DNA of 64,000 bases from Rhynchopus sp. YZ270_cl-10 (Eukaryota; Euglenozoa; Diplonemea; Diplonemida; Diplonemidae). The translations under genes were made by a program, and so were the position numbers. The stretch covers positions 558,001 through 622,000 of the forward strand of contig OZ037852.1 of the NCBI GenBank assembly GCA_964035575.1. The letters run 5' to 3'. The notes under the pieces were generated by a model that saw only the letters and a list, made by a program, of their open reading frames with translations, ran no database searches and was not told where the DNA came from. Below, in pieces: positions 51,154 through 61,138 of this stretch (position 1 is its first letter; the number at the start of each line of letters is the position of its first letter).

Positions 51154-53049
51154 TCACCGCTCCTCTCGTTGCTCCCGCTCCTGCTGTTGCTGAAGCAACT
51201 CCTGCTCCTTCCTTTGCAGTGCCTTAGCGGCTGCGGCACGGTTGCCGTTTCCGAGGAAACGGCGTTTGGGCTTTTCTTCGCCCCCTGCACCCCCTCCACC
51301 TCCACTACTCCTCTTTGCCCCTACGCCACTACCTGCTGCATCTGTCCTGTCTGGGTGAACAGAATTGATATCAACACTCGCCCAGGCAGGGGGTGCCGGC
51401 TGCTGCTGCTGCTGCTGCTGCTGAGACACCCGCAGAGTGGACTGCATCGGTTGCTCCTGCTGAGAACCTTGCAACGTGCTCTCTTGTGACCGTACCGTAC
51501 CGCCCCCTTGACCCTGCGACACATTCTGCGAGGAAGGAGCACCACTCTCCCCCAACGGACGTATCGGTGAGCTGTTCGGCTGCGACACCCCGAGGTCGAG
51601 ATCCAGATCCAAATCAAGGTCGAGACAGAAACCGTCGTCAGAGCCGTCCTGCCCAGACGAGGAGCTGCATGCTTGCGAGGCTTGCGTGCCTCCTTTGGCC
51701 TCTCGCACGATGGGTGTCACGACGAAACGGTTCTCATTGGGGACAGCCGAGGTTGAGGTTGGTTCCGCTGCTGCAGGCTTGACAGGTGTGGGCGTAGGCG
51801 GCCACCCTGCCATGAGCGACGGCAACGGCTGCGATGACGCCAGCGAGCTCTGCGAGAGGTCCAGCTGTGTGGGAATAGGGAGCTGCTGGATGTGGTGTGG
51901 GTCGTGCTGCTGCTGCTGCTGCTGCGCCTCGCGTGCCTGCTTGGTGGCCTTGGTGGAGACCCCTGCAGTGTGTGGTGCAGCAGGGGGCGGAGGGGGCGCA
52001 GTCCTTCTCGAAGCAAAGAGGGCTGCCATGGTGTCGCATTCCTGTTGGAAAAATAATTTAAACAAATGAAACAGCGGTGTTAACCGTAATTGTGTAGAAC
52101 AGACAAAAACAGGAGAACACACACACACACCTCTGGTGGGAATGCGTACCGCTCGTCGCAGTGCTGTGCGGGGGTGTCGCCCTGGCTGAACACGACGTGC
52201 GAGAAAAGGGGGTGGTCCCTGAGGCCGAGACGCGTGACAAGGTCGCTCAGGGAGGCGTTGAGATCGCGGTCGGGGTCCTGTGGTGTGGGTGTTTGGGGTG
52301 ACTAAACGTAGTTGTGGATGCACGGATGAACACCTACACATTGCCACATGGTGTTCGAGATCAATTTCTGTGCAAACAAAAAAATACACACCTCACTTGC
52401 TAGCGACTTCAGCGGGGGCGGCCCTGACGTGGACGCTGCCTCACCACAGGTCATATCCATGAGCGATACCGACACGACAGCGTCCTCGAGCGTCACCTCC
52501 TCCTTCCCGAGGAGAAGACTGTGCGCCTGGGCGAGGCGGATGAGCGACTCCAACATACGGATAGTACACCTGCTTTGGTTGAGCTTGCTGCGGTTCTCCC
52601 TTTGCCAGTTGAAGTAGCGCTCCAGGAGCGCAGTAGCGGCAGGGGCAATGGGGGGCGGACCTTTTGCCTTTCTCGACTTAATCATTTCAAGGTACACTCT
52701 CATTCTGTCTACCGGCCAGAGCGAATCGTCGTCGTCGGCCTCCAACGCCTCAGTATTTTCACGCTGTGAAGGTTTTTGGCTGCTTGCGCTTGGTTGCGGT
52801 GCTGAGTCTGGGTCGTACGGCCTTTCGCAGGCACGCTTCAGAACAAAGGACGCAAGCTTTTCATCCCAATCATTGCAATGAGAATCCATCAGGACCATGA
52901 TCAAATCAAACCTCGAGAGCAGTGGAGTGGCTATGCCGATATGCGCTTCACCCTCTACTACGGACTGATCCTTCTTTGGGTTGCACGCTGCAATGATCGA
53001 GCAGCGTGTGTTGAGCGTCGTGACCAACCCCGCACACCCGTGGATGAAG
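51154..53049 (-). CDS. MCM9: MCM9-like DNA helicase, C-terminal half only (three exons)
   Basis: Exons 53049-52392, 52277-52131 and 52041-51154; introns of 114 and 89 nt with GTGTGT starts and CAG ends, both in phase 0. Exon 1 holds the second half of the MCM AAA+ domain: AGLVTTLNTRCSIIAACNPK (sensor 1 Asn), TPLLSRFDLIMVLMD (arginine finger), a WDEKLASFVL linker, and the TIRMLESLIRLAQAHSLLLG helix block. LNTR and the W-D after SRFDL match MCM9 better than MCM2-8. Exon 2 (DPDRDLNASLSDLVTRLGLR) resembles the MCM9 segment after the AAA+ domain. Exon 3 is Gln/Ser/Pro-rich with DLDLDLDLDL and poly-Gln. Walker A and B and the whole N-terminal half are absent. An acceptor (TTCAG) opens exon 1, but no matching upstream exon lies before the coiled-coil gene, so the gene seems 5'-truncated or disrupted by repeats. 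Confidence 0.8.
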
Positions 53050-53671
53050 CTGAACGAGGAGGTTCAGGAAACTCAAGCATTGCAATGACGAAATATTTGA
53101 TTGATTCAGACTCAGTGACTACGCACTTCGAGTCACAGTTGATGCTGCAAAGCACAGCGGGACGACTAGACCTGGCCTTCTGCCTAGCAATACGACTCCA
53201 GCATTGGGTGGAAAATTTTTAAAATAATTTTCAAGATAAAACTCTGAATAACTGCGTAAAAAGAACCCCACCTTTTTTATTTTTGTCCTATAATTTTGTC
53301 TTATTCCCTTTCTTTACCCGAAGATCAATCAACTAAACGAAACCTAACGACAAAGGGGAGAGGGGCGACAAGGCACAGCCTAGCACCTGCACAACACGCA
53401 AATTACAAGACAACCGTCCCATACGTATTTGGTGACGCCATTATCGGAGCAGAACAAAGAGAACAGGCACACAACCCACCACCTCTCCCACTACAAAACC
53501 TTTCTACTTTTACAAAGGGGAGTGAGGGGGGGTTTTTTTTAGGGGTTTCCAAAAAAGAAGAAAAAAAAATTGAGATAAACGTAACTCATGGACACATCTA
53601 TTGAAAAAGTTCTAGCTGAAACAGTTTCTACAGCCCCCTTCCTCCCCCCCTAAGGACCCCCCTTCACAACC
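53050..53671. other. intergenic, no MCM9 5' exons found
   Basis: Searched by eye for Walker A and B and OB-fold motifs on the minus strand; none seen. Confidence 0.5.
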
Positions 53672-54494
53672 AGGGTTTTTTCTAGGGGGAGCGGGGGGGG
53701 ACGGCGTCCCCCCCCAGATTTTGGGGGGAAACGCGTCCCCCCCCGGGGGGGGACGCATTTTGACTTGGGAAAAAAGGATGGGGGTGGTTGGGGGTCACCC
53801 GCACAGACCCCCATTTGGGACACAACGTACGTAACCCGCACCAGAAAAAAAAGGGGAGGCAGGGAGTCGAGCGCGCGCGCGCGCGCGCGCGCGAAGCGCG
53901 TCTTATCCCCTTCCTGGCATCATTGTGAAGAGGATATAGCGAGGTGAAGTTTCAGACCGTGCCCCCAATTCACTCAATCTTTGCACCATTTGACGGACCG
54001 AACAAAAGAGTGAGAATAAGGGATCGGCAAAAATTAAAAAGTAGCGTACCGTGCGCCTGCGGCGCAACTCAAAACTTATGAGCGGAATACCACAGCCCTC
54101 TACCATAGTTTGGCTGTACAAATGTTCAATTTTAGGTCACAATTTTTTGAAATGTTGCATACCGTGGCTTCGCCAGAAAGTTCTGATATCATGACCGCCG
54201 TTTCTTCTTGTACTGAGGGAAGGTTCCGTGGAACATGAGAAAAAGGGTTGGTTTGGTTCTTGATGTTCGTTACCATCCCACGTTATCACGTATTTACGTG
54301 AAATGAACGGGCTTTTTTGCGCGGAGCGCGAAAATTATAGACCCCTTTTTGGACATATCTTCACGGTTTTGGAAAATTTTTCCATGAAGCTAAGCGGAAA
54401 CCCTGCTTGCACCTGCGAAAAAAAATTTTTTTTTGGGTGGTTTTTTTGCGTCCCCCCCCAGATCTGAAAAAAAAAATCCTAGAAAAAACCCTGG
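53672..54494. mobile_element. 0.82-kb non-autonomous TIR element
   Basis: TIRs CCAGGGTTTTTTCTAGG and exact inverse, with ACAA on both sides (possible target duplication). It contains a GC-dinucleotide run (53872-53893) and the GTACCGTG double-hairpin repeat (54036-54170). A fragment of the same right end is at 46312-46331. Confidence 0.65.
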
Positions 54495-54526
54495 ACAACA
54501 AAAAAAAAAAAAAACTCAATAATTAT

Positions 54527-57500
54527 CTATGGTGCGATGCTTGGTGATCGATCTGTGAGGAGACGTGTGGAGTATCCTCGCGAGCCTGCAGAGGCAAGAC
54601 GTGACTTGGAATGGTCGAGGTGCTGTTTGAGGAGAGTTGAGGAGCGCAGCATTTCGGACTCCGCCTGTTTGTGGATGGTCTGCGAATCTTGGAGGTCCAT
54701 GTCTAGACGTGCAAGCTGTGACTGCAGCCGTGCAAACTTCCCTTGCATAGGGTCTGCCACGGTGCGCGACACAGCCATCCCCAAACCCAGCGGGGAGACC
54801 CGTTCCTCGACTTCGTCCTTGTCCCGCTCGTTCTTCTCCACCAAGCTGTTCACAGAGGTCTGGTACGCATGCAACTTTTCAGCGTAGTCTTGCTTTGTGA
54901 CCTCCAAATTCTTGAACGCATCTGCACGGAGCAGCATTTTTGCTACTAAAGGGTCTGCTTCGCGAGCCTTCACCAGACGCCGTTGCGCATCCGCTTCTTC
55001 CACCAGCTCTGTGTTGTGTTTTTCTAAATCCAAATTTTTCTCCTCCAAAATAGCGCACCGTTTCTGCGACTCTTCCGTCAATACTGAAACAGCATTGTAT
55101 TGCGAGGTGAGTGACGTTATCTCTGACTCGATGTGTTGGACCGTGGTTTCGAGGTTGAAGCACTTGGCATCACGTTGCTCGAGAAGGGTCTGCGTGCGTT
55201 GGACTTGGTCCACCAGGAGTGCGGTGTGCACCTCCGCCTGGACCAAGGCATTGCCAGCCTCCGCCAGGTCTGCCGCAAGCTTTTTGCCTGCAAGCGTCTG
55301 CTCCTCGAGCAGGGCCTCTGTTTCGTGGTAGCTCCGCTGCGCGCGCGTGAGCGACTCCTGCAGGGTGGCTACGTCTGCCGTTGCGGAGTGCGCTGTGCGC
55401 TCGAGATCCGCATTGCTTGAGCGCAGCGCCGCCAGCTCACTGCAGGCCTCATCACGGGAAGCGAGCTGCCCCCTCAACGCTTCGGCCTTCCCTTCAGCAA
55501 GCTCACACCCCGCTTCTGCGTCTCTCTGCGCCCGTTGTGCCTCCTCCAATAGCGTAGTGGCCTGCTGAAGGCCTTTCTGGCTCTGTACCAAGGCTGCACT
55601 CATCGCACCATGGCGTCCATCTGCATTAGCTTTGTCCTGCGCAATCTGAATCAACATCTCAATCTTCTCCACCGCACCTATTTCGCACAAATCATTAACA
55701 TCCAGGGCCCGCATAACAAAGGGATCCGCGCGGTTCAGAACATCAATAATAGATTGGTGTCGGAGGGTCTGCTTCTCTGCGTCCTTTTCAAGAAGGGCGA
55801 CACGTTGTGTGTAGGTGGCGACGATGGCACGGAGTTCGCTGATTGCAGTGTCCTTTTGTTCGTTTTCGCGCTGCGCGCTGTCTAGATCTGCCAGACGTTC
55901 GGTGCATGACGTCAACTTCGACGACAACACAGAGTTATCGTCATTGAGCGCCACGATACGTTCTTGAAGCTCTGCCGCTTCGTGCTGGAGGTTCAACTCC
56001 GAGGCCTCACCTTGACGTACCACGCTTTCCAAGACTAAAATCCTTGTTGCCTTTGCGTCGCGCTCTTCGGTTAAGAGCTCGAGCTGCTCCCCGAGGCGAC
56101 TTAGTTCTTGCTCTAGTGTTCGGAGCAGCGTTTCGTGGGTTGTGTTGCGTTCGGTTCGCTCTTGTGTGAGGACGGCTTCCAGCCGGTGGACCTGGTTGCG
56201 TAGTTTGTCTGATTCCGTTGTGAGCTTCGCTGAGGCGGTGCTTGCCTCAGTCAGCTCTTCGCATCGCTTATCCAATGCCTCCATGAGCTGTGCGATTTGT
56301 GCGTTCAGCTCTGCAGTCCTGCTCTCAGCCACCCCCAGACCACCTTCCTTTGACGTAATCGTTGCGAGAAGTGCATTAATTTGGGTAGCGTCCTGCTCGA
56401 TTTTACGTCGCGCATCGTTTAAAGAATCCTGCGTTCTAGTAAGCTCAGTGGTCGCGGCGTTGAGTGCATCAGACTCCTCGACAGTGTGACTGACCAATCT
56501 TTTCAAGAATAGGGTGGCGTGGTCGATGGTTAAAGTGTGGGCCGTGGTTTGGATGTCAACCCTCGCAAGGCTTTCGGAAAGCTGGACATCGCGTTGTACA
56601 GAGGCGCACCGTGCGTCACTCAGATCGTCCTCCACCTGCCCTATCTGCAACGACAGCTGCGCCACCTCCCGCGCATTTTGCTGCAGAGTTTCACGTTGAC
56701 ACCACGAAAGGTTGTCCTTCTCTTCATTGAGCGCTGCTTCTTGTTGGTCCAACCCTGCTCTAGCCTCTGCCAGCTCCTCTAAGGCTCTTGCAGCGGCAAC
56801 CCTGTCGGAGTTGTTGTTGCACAACCGTTTGAGATGTTGGATTTCCGCATCCCTTTCGGTGCATTCTTCATGCAAGATGTTGGCAACCTGCAGGACGGTG
56901 GTCAAGAGTTGTGAGGTGTTGAAGTTCTCAAGGCGTGTTCCCAGAGCGGCACGACGTTGCTTGAGGGCATCTCCGTCTGCAGTCGACCCCAAAGACGACT
57001 GTCGCAAGGAGGACGTAGTCGACATCATGGCATTCATATTCTGTGTCTCCCGTTCCTCGTCGTTGCTCACCATTCCTTGCATTTCTTCGAGAAGGCCAAG
57101 AAGCTGTCGATGAGCGCCTCCCCAGTTCCCTTGAGGGTGTTGTGTAGAGTTGAGCTCTGCGATGCAAGCGAAAGAAGTGTCCTTCATCGCGTTTTGGTCG
57201 ATGTAGCCTTCGGCCTTCTCCAAGCCCTGCAGCCGTGGAAGCAACTCAGGGAGAAGTTGGGAAAAGGTTGCGTAAGATTTTTGAGCAATAGGGCTGAACG
57301 GCTCTTCCGAAGCGTCGCATTCTCCGCCTTCGCCAAGGCGGCCGCGTAGGTCGCGTACTAAGAGGTCCCTTTCGTGAAGCTTGTCGAGGAGACGTTCGCC
57401 AACGTTGACACATTCCAGGATCTCCTCCTCCCTCTCGGCAAGAAGCTCCTTCATCTCCTCCAGTTGGCGGAGCTGTACTAAAATGCTTGGTCGACGCTGG

Positions 57501-58069
57501 CCTGTGAGTTGATCGTCAGCACTGAACGTTGCGGTAGACGTCATTGACGCGATGGAAGCGGTGCGTACTGGGAGGGACAGAACCTGGGATTCGGTTTCCT
57601 GCCGTTGTGAGGGCGATCTGGTCATGAAGCTGGTTGACCTCGTGCGTACCATGCCCTTGAAGCTTTTCAGTGCTCGGGAGATGTCTGCAGCGTTGTGCGC
57701 CTCGGCAAGCTTCTTGCGTGGTGTCGCAGTGCAGGACTGCGACTGCATGTCGCAGCTGCTGCTGAGTGTTTTCTGTAGGGCAACTGGCGGCTCGAAGAGA
57801 GAGTGGTGGAGCATCCCATGCGGCGGGCCGAGAGCGACGCTGAGGGGTGTCGAGTCACCGCTGACAGACGCGCCGCTGATAGAGGACCGTGCGGAGGAGC
57901 GTCTGCTCAGCGGGTCGTTGCGTGTGTTGCTTGCACTATGCCGGCGGGAACGTCGCAGTAGTGCTGACGCCGCTTCTGCTGCTGCTTGTGCTGTCGCCAC
58001 CGGAACACCTGCCGACAGGTCCAAGAGGGGGATAGTCGCATCTTGCGGCGAATGTGTACTGTCAGACAT
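54527..58069 (-). CDS. long coiled-coil protein, probably structural
   Basis: 1180 residues from the ATG at 58069 (MSDSTHSPQDATIPLLDLSA). The ATG is three nucleotides after a CACCACAG acceptor and a C-rich tract, which favours it over in-frame non-ATG codons upstream. The first 200 residues are Ser/Thr/Arg-rich and probably disordered. From about 205 to 1130 the sequence is almost continuous heptad-rich alpha helix (for example LRQLEEMKELLAEREEEILE), broken near 305-410 and 860-885. The tail is again basic and Ser-rich. Composition is that of cytoskeletal, basal-body or flagellar coiled-coil proteins. No motor, FHA or other domain is visible, so the location is a guess. Confidence 0.85.
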   Translation of the reverse strand: MSDSTHSPQDATIPLLDLSAGVPVATAQAAAEAASALLRRSRRHSASNTRNDPLSRRSSARSSISGASVSGDSTPLSVALGPPHGMLHHSLFEPPVALQKTLSSSCDMQSQSCTATPRKKLAEAHNAADISRALKSFKGMVRTRSTSFMTRSPSQRQETESQVLSLPVRTASIASMTSTATFSADDQLTGQRRPSILVQLRQLEEMKELLAEREEEILECVNVGERLLDKLHERDLLVRDLRGRLGEGGECDASEEPFSPIAQKSYATFSQLLPELLPRLQGLEKAEGYIDQNAMKDTSFACIAELNSTQHPQGNWGGAHRQLLGLLEEMQGMVSNDEERETQNMNAMMSTTSSLRQSSLGSTADGDALKQRRAALGTRLENFNTSQLLTTVLQVANILHEECTERDAEIQHLKRLCNNNSDRVAAARALEELAEARAGLDQQEAALNEEKDNLSWCQRETLQQNAREVAQLSLQIGQVEDDLSDARCASVQRDVQLSESLARVDIQTTAHTLTIDHATLFLKRLVSHTVEESDALNAATTELTRTQDSLNDARRKIEQDATQINALLATITSKEGGLGVAESRTAELNAQIAQLMEALDKRCEELTEASTASAKLTTESDKLRNQVHRLEAVLTQERTERNTTHETLLRTLEQELSRLGEQLELLTEERDAKATRILVLESVVRQGEASELNLQHEAAELQERIVALNDDNSVLSSKLTSCTERLADLDSAQRENEQKDTAISELRAIVATYTQRVALLEKDAEKQTLRHQSIIDVLNRADPFVMRALDVNDLCEIGAVEKIEMLIQIAQDKANADGRHGAMSAALVQSQKGLQQATTLLEEAQRAQRDAEAGCELAEGKAEALRGQLASRDEACSELAALRSSNADLERTAHSATADVATLQESLTRAQRSYHETEALLEEQTLAGKKLAADLAEAGNALVQAEVHTALLVDQVQRTQTLLEQRDAKCFNLETTVQHIESEITSLTSQYNAVSVLTEESQKRCAILEEKNLDLEKHNTELVEEADAQRRLVKAREADPLVAKMLLRADAFKNLEVTKQDYAEKLHAYQTSVNSLVEKNERDKDEVEERVSPLGLGMAVSRTVADPMQGKFARLQSQLARLDMDLQDSQTIHKQAESEMLRSSTLLKQHLDHSKSRLASAGSRGYSTRLLTDRSPSIAP

Positions 58070-58085
58070 TGCCTGTGGTGTTGTG
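58070..58085 (-). promoter_or_regulatory. acceptor upstream of the coiled-coil gene
   Basis: ACAACACCACAG ends at 58073, then GCA, then ATG; a CCCCTCCC tract precedes it (58086-58115). Confidence 0.45.
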
Positions 58086-58130
58086 TGGAGGGGAGGGAGA
58101 GGGGAGGGGAGGGGGGGCGAAAGTGGTGTG

Positions 58131-58161
58131 GTGCAAACGCCTCTGGCAGGCAGGTGCTGAT
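58131..58161 (-). repeat. hairpin family C copy in the 5' region of the coiled-coil gene
   Basis: GTGCAAACGCCTCTGGCAGG then CAGGTGCTGA. Confidence 0.5.
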
Positions 58162-58456
58162 GCTTCGTGGTGTTGTGGAACCCCTGCGGTGTTGCTAGGG
58201 AGTTGACTGGAGGGCTGTGAGCAGACAAAAAAAAGGGTTGTGGGGAAGAGGAACCGAGGCGTGTCACCTAAAGGTAAAGCTTGGGTTGTGCTCAGAGGAG
58301 CGGGGTTAAAAAATTCCTTAAGACACAAGATTGGTGTTTTAAGGAAAGTGTTGTGAGGGTTGTGCATCGGAATTGAATGCAGGTGATGTGGATCATGAAG
58401 AAGAGTTTAAGATTTGCGAACCGCAGCGCGAGACGTATAACTGGTACGTCGGGGGC

Positions 58457-58940
58457 GCTTGGTTGGCAGGTTCCCTACAGCTTCGCAGGGGGCATGACAA
58501 AAGAGTTCACACCAGACACAGCATTGACCCTCTCCAGTGCGTCGTACATCTTCTCCCAAAAGGCGTCCAACTCCACTGCTGTCGCCACGTACACATTCTT
58601 AGGCTTTGACGTGTCGTAGCCCCAAATATCGCACACAGTCTGTCCTGCACACAGGTGACCCCCTGTCACAACGTCGACGTGGTAGTGCTTCACTGTGAAC
58701 AGCTCTGGTGCAATGCAGTAGGCGGATGAGCGACTCTAACATACGGATAGTACGCCTGCGTTGGTTGAGCTTGCTGCGGTTCTCCCTTTGCCAGTTGAAG
58801 TAGCGCTCCAGGAGCGCAGTAGCGGCAGGGGCATTGGGGGGTGGCCCTTTTGCCTTTCTCGACTTAATCATTTCAAGGTACACTCTCATTCTGTCTACCG
58901 GCCAGAGCGAATCGTCGTCGGCATCCAACCGCAGCACCAT
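58457..58940 (-). pseudogene. chimera of MCM9-like and nucleoside-hydrolase fragments
   Basis: 58730-58930 is a close copy of MCM9 exon 1 at 52537-52740 (SLWPVDRMRVYLEMIKSRKA to RMLESLIRL). At about 58717 it switches abruptly to a copy of the nucleoside hydrolase C-terminus and 3' flank (58457-58716 matches 61123-61385). The two parts meet in different frames, so no fused protein results. It is a duplicated mosaic and not a gene. Confidence 0.8.
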
Positions 58941-59063
58941 GCGGAATAAGGTATTGTCTACCGTAAAGGTGAGTAGGGATGCTCCTGAAGGGATCCTGAA
59001 GGAACTCAGTTTACAGGAATCAAAATACAACTCCAACGAAGCTGCACACAAGAATGGCGCAAC

Positions 59064-60251
59064 TTAAGGAGAATGTCCGGCATTGTTATAACGCTCAGTG
59101 TCTGCCCCTGCATCAATGAGCACCTGCACCACGTCTGCATGTTTTCTCTCCACAGCAAAGTGCAACGCAGTGTGGTTCCTGCTGCCGTGGTGAGTCAGGT
59201 CCACCTCCGGCAAGCTCACGAGATAGCGCACAGTATCGGTGTGTCCATAATACGCTGCAAGGGTAAGACACGTGTCTCTTCCGGTGTCTGTGGCACGTAC
59301 ATCCGCACCTGCTTCGACCAACATCTTCACAGTTGTGAGTTCTCCTGAAATGCTAGCCAAGTGCAGAGGCGAACATCCTTGAACATTCTTTGTCTCAATG
59401 TCTGCCCCTGCATCAATGAGCACCTGCACCACGTCTGCATGTTTTCTCTCCACAGCACAGTGCAACGCAGTGTGGTTCCTGCTGCCGTGGTGAGTCAGGT
59501 CCACCTCAGGCAAGCTCACAAGATAGCGCACAGTATCGGTGTGTCCATAATACGCTGCAATGATAAGACACGTGTCTCTTCTGGCGTCTGTGGCACACAC
59601 ATCCGCACCTGCTTTGACCAACATGTTCACAGTTGTGAGTTCTCCTGAAAAGCTAGCAAAGTGCAGAGGCGAGCGTCCTTCATCATTCTTTGTCTCAATG
59701 TCTGCCCCTGCATCAATGAGCACCTGCACCACGTCTGCATGTTTTCTCTCCACAGCACAGTGCAACGCAGTGTGGTTCCTGCTGCCGTGGTGAGTCAGGT
59801 CCACCTCCGGCAAACCCACAAGATAGCGCACAGTATCGGTGTGTCCATGAAACGCTGCAAGGGCAAGACACGTGTCTCTTCTGCGGTCTGTGGCACGAAC
59901 ATCTGCACCTGCTTTGACCAACATCTTCACAGTTGTGAGTTCTCCTGAAACGCTTGACACGTGCAAAGGCGAGTGTCCTCTTCCATTCTTTGTCTCAGTG
60001 TCTGCCCCTGCATCAATGAGCACCTGCACCACGTCTGCATGTTTTCCTTGCACAGCAAAGTGCAACGCAGTGCGGTTCCTGCTGCCTTCATGATTCAGGT
60101 CCACCTCCGGCAAACCCACAAGAGAGCGCACAGTGTCGGTGTGTCCCTGATACGCTGCACGGAGAAGACACGTGCTTCCTTCCGCGTCTGTGGCACGTAC
60201 ATCCTCACCTGCTTTGAAAAATTTCTTCACAGTTGCGACGAACTTCATCAT
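59064..60251 (-). CDS. ankyrin-repeat protein built from 300-bp blocks
   Basis: 395 residues from the first ATG of a pair at 60251-60246 (MMKFVATVKKFFKAGEDVRA). About eleven ankyrin repeats follow (TALHFAVERKHADVVQVLID and relatives). Three repeats form a 100-residue block, and blocks recur at exactly 300 bp (plus-strand TCTGCCCCTGCATCAATGAG at 59101, 59401, 59701, 60001). The last block stops after AGHSP, so the array ends mid-repeat. Near-identity of the blocks implies recent expansion or gene conversion. Ankyrin arrays bind other proteins; no partner domain is present. A TTTTCAG acceptor lies 19 nt before the start. Confidence 0.88.
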   Translation of the reverse strand: MMKFVATVKKFFKAGEDVRATDAEGSTCLLRAAYQGHTDTVRSLVGLPEVDLNHEGSRNRTALHFAVQGKHADVVQVLIDAGADTETKNGRGHSPLHVSSVSGELTTVKMLVKAGADVRATDRRRDTCLALAAFHGHTDTVRYLVGLPEVDLTHHGSRNHTALHCAVERKHADVVQVLIDAGADIETKNDEGRSPLHFASFSGELTTVNMLVKAGADVCATDARRDTCLIIAAYYGHTDTVRYLVSLPEVDLTHHGSRNHTALHCAVERKHADVVQVLIDAGADIETKNVQGCSPLHLASISGELTTVKMLVEAGADVRATDTGRDTCLTLAAYYGHTDTVRYLVSLPEVDLTHHGSRNHTALHFAVERKHADVVQVLIDAGADTERYNNAGHSP

Positions 60252-60280
60252 TGTTGTGTTGTGAGTTCTCCTGAAAATGT
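60252..60280 (-). promoter_or_regulatory. acceptor upstream of the ankyrin gene
   Basis: ACATTTTCAG ends at 60271; GAGAACTCACAACACAACA then the ATG. Confidence 0.4.
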
Positions 60281-60312
60281 ACACAAATAAAGGGTGAGAA
60301 AGTTGCACCAGA

Positions 60313-60643
60313 TCACACTACGCCCTCACTAATCAGGATTGAACCAAAGGGAAACAACGCTTTGAGACTACCGTGAGATAAACGGTGACCATCTCCCTGC
60401 GAGACAAGAACATAGTACTGCCCCTTCCCCTCCACCCCACCATCAACAACACAACTCAACGAGATGCGACGTCCCGTCCCCCTTGACGAGTGTGAAGAGC
60501 CCCTCGGACAATGGTGGCACCTCAACCACTGATGCCACACCCACACCTCCTGCATCAGGCTCTGTCTGTGGGGTGTTGCTGGCAGACGTGGGGCTAGGTT
60601 CAGGTGACTGTCCGTCAATGGTGGAGGTTTTCTCCAGAAACAC
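60313..60643 (-). pseudogene. small unrecognised gene with a frame change
   Basis: The upstream frame gives EVPPLSEGLFTLVKGDGTSH then LVELCC and a stop. A second frame from about 60460 gives CVVDGGVEGKGQYYVLVSQG and ends ILISEGVV. Both are protein-like and abut, so a one-base indel near 60455 (mutation or sequence error) is likely. No ATG is seen at the visible start; there may be an upstream exon. No family recognised. Confidence 0.35.
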
Positions 60644-61138
60644 TAGTTTTCGCCACCCAGGAGAGAAACCCAGAAAACCCAGTTTTTTTTTTCCAAAATT
60701 TTGGATGGCACCCTAATACCCTGGTTTTAAAAACGCCCCCCCCCAAAAATAAAATAAAACACCCCTGAAGGAAATATCCTCCGTTGAGTGGAGGATCTCG
60801 AGAGCAGTGGTCCTTAAAGTGTCTCTGTGGGTGTTATCAGCTCAAAAAAAAGGGGGCCGCATGTGGACGGCACACCGGTTGTCGAGGAATGATACAGAGA
60901 AAAAAACGAGTGCGTTTGACCGCTGTAACGATTGGAAGTTTAACAGGGTCTGATGGTTAGTGAAACGCTGTTGACGACTCAGTTGCGCTGTGGAGGCTGC
61001 TCCGTGAGAGAGGGCGTGTCCATGCATGGTTTCGAATTTGCAAAAAGCGGCGTGCTGTGTCGTGTGGAGAGCCATGCATTGAATGTGTGCTGCAAGGTTG
61101 TCGTTGCTGAAAGGTATTGCGCTTGGTTGGCAGGTTCC
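60644..61138. other. intergenic between two minus-strand genes
   Basis: C and A homopolymers at 60680-60760. Nothing coding. 61115-61138 is part of the block copied to 58457. Confidence 0.5.

Noticed and set aside
53872-53893. Alternating GC run as Z-DNA regulatory site
   Set aside because: Lies inside a non-autonomous TIR element; nothing ties it to a gene.
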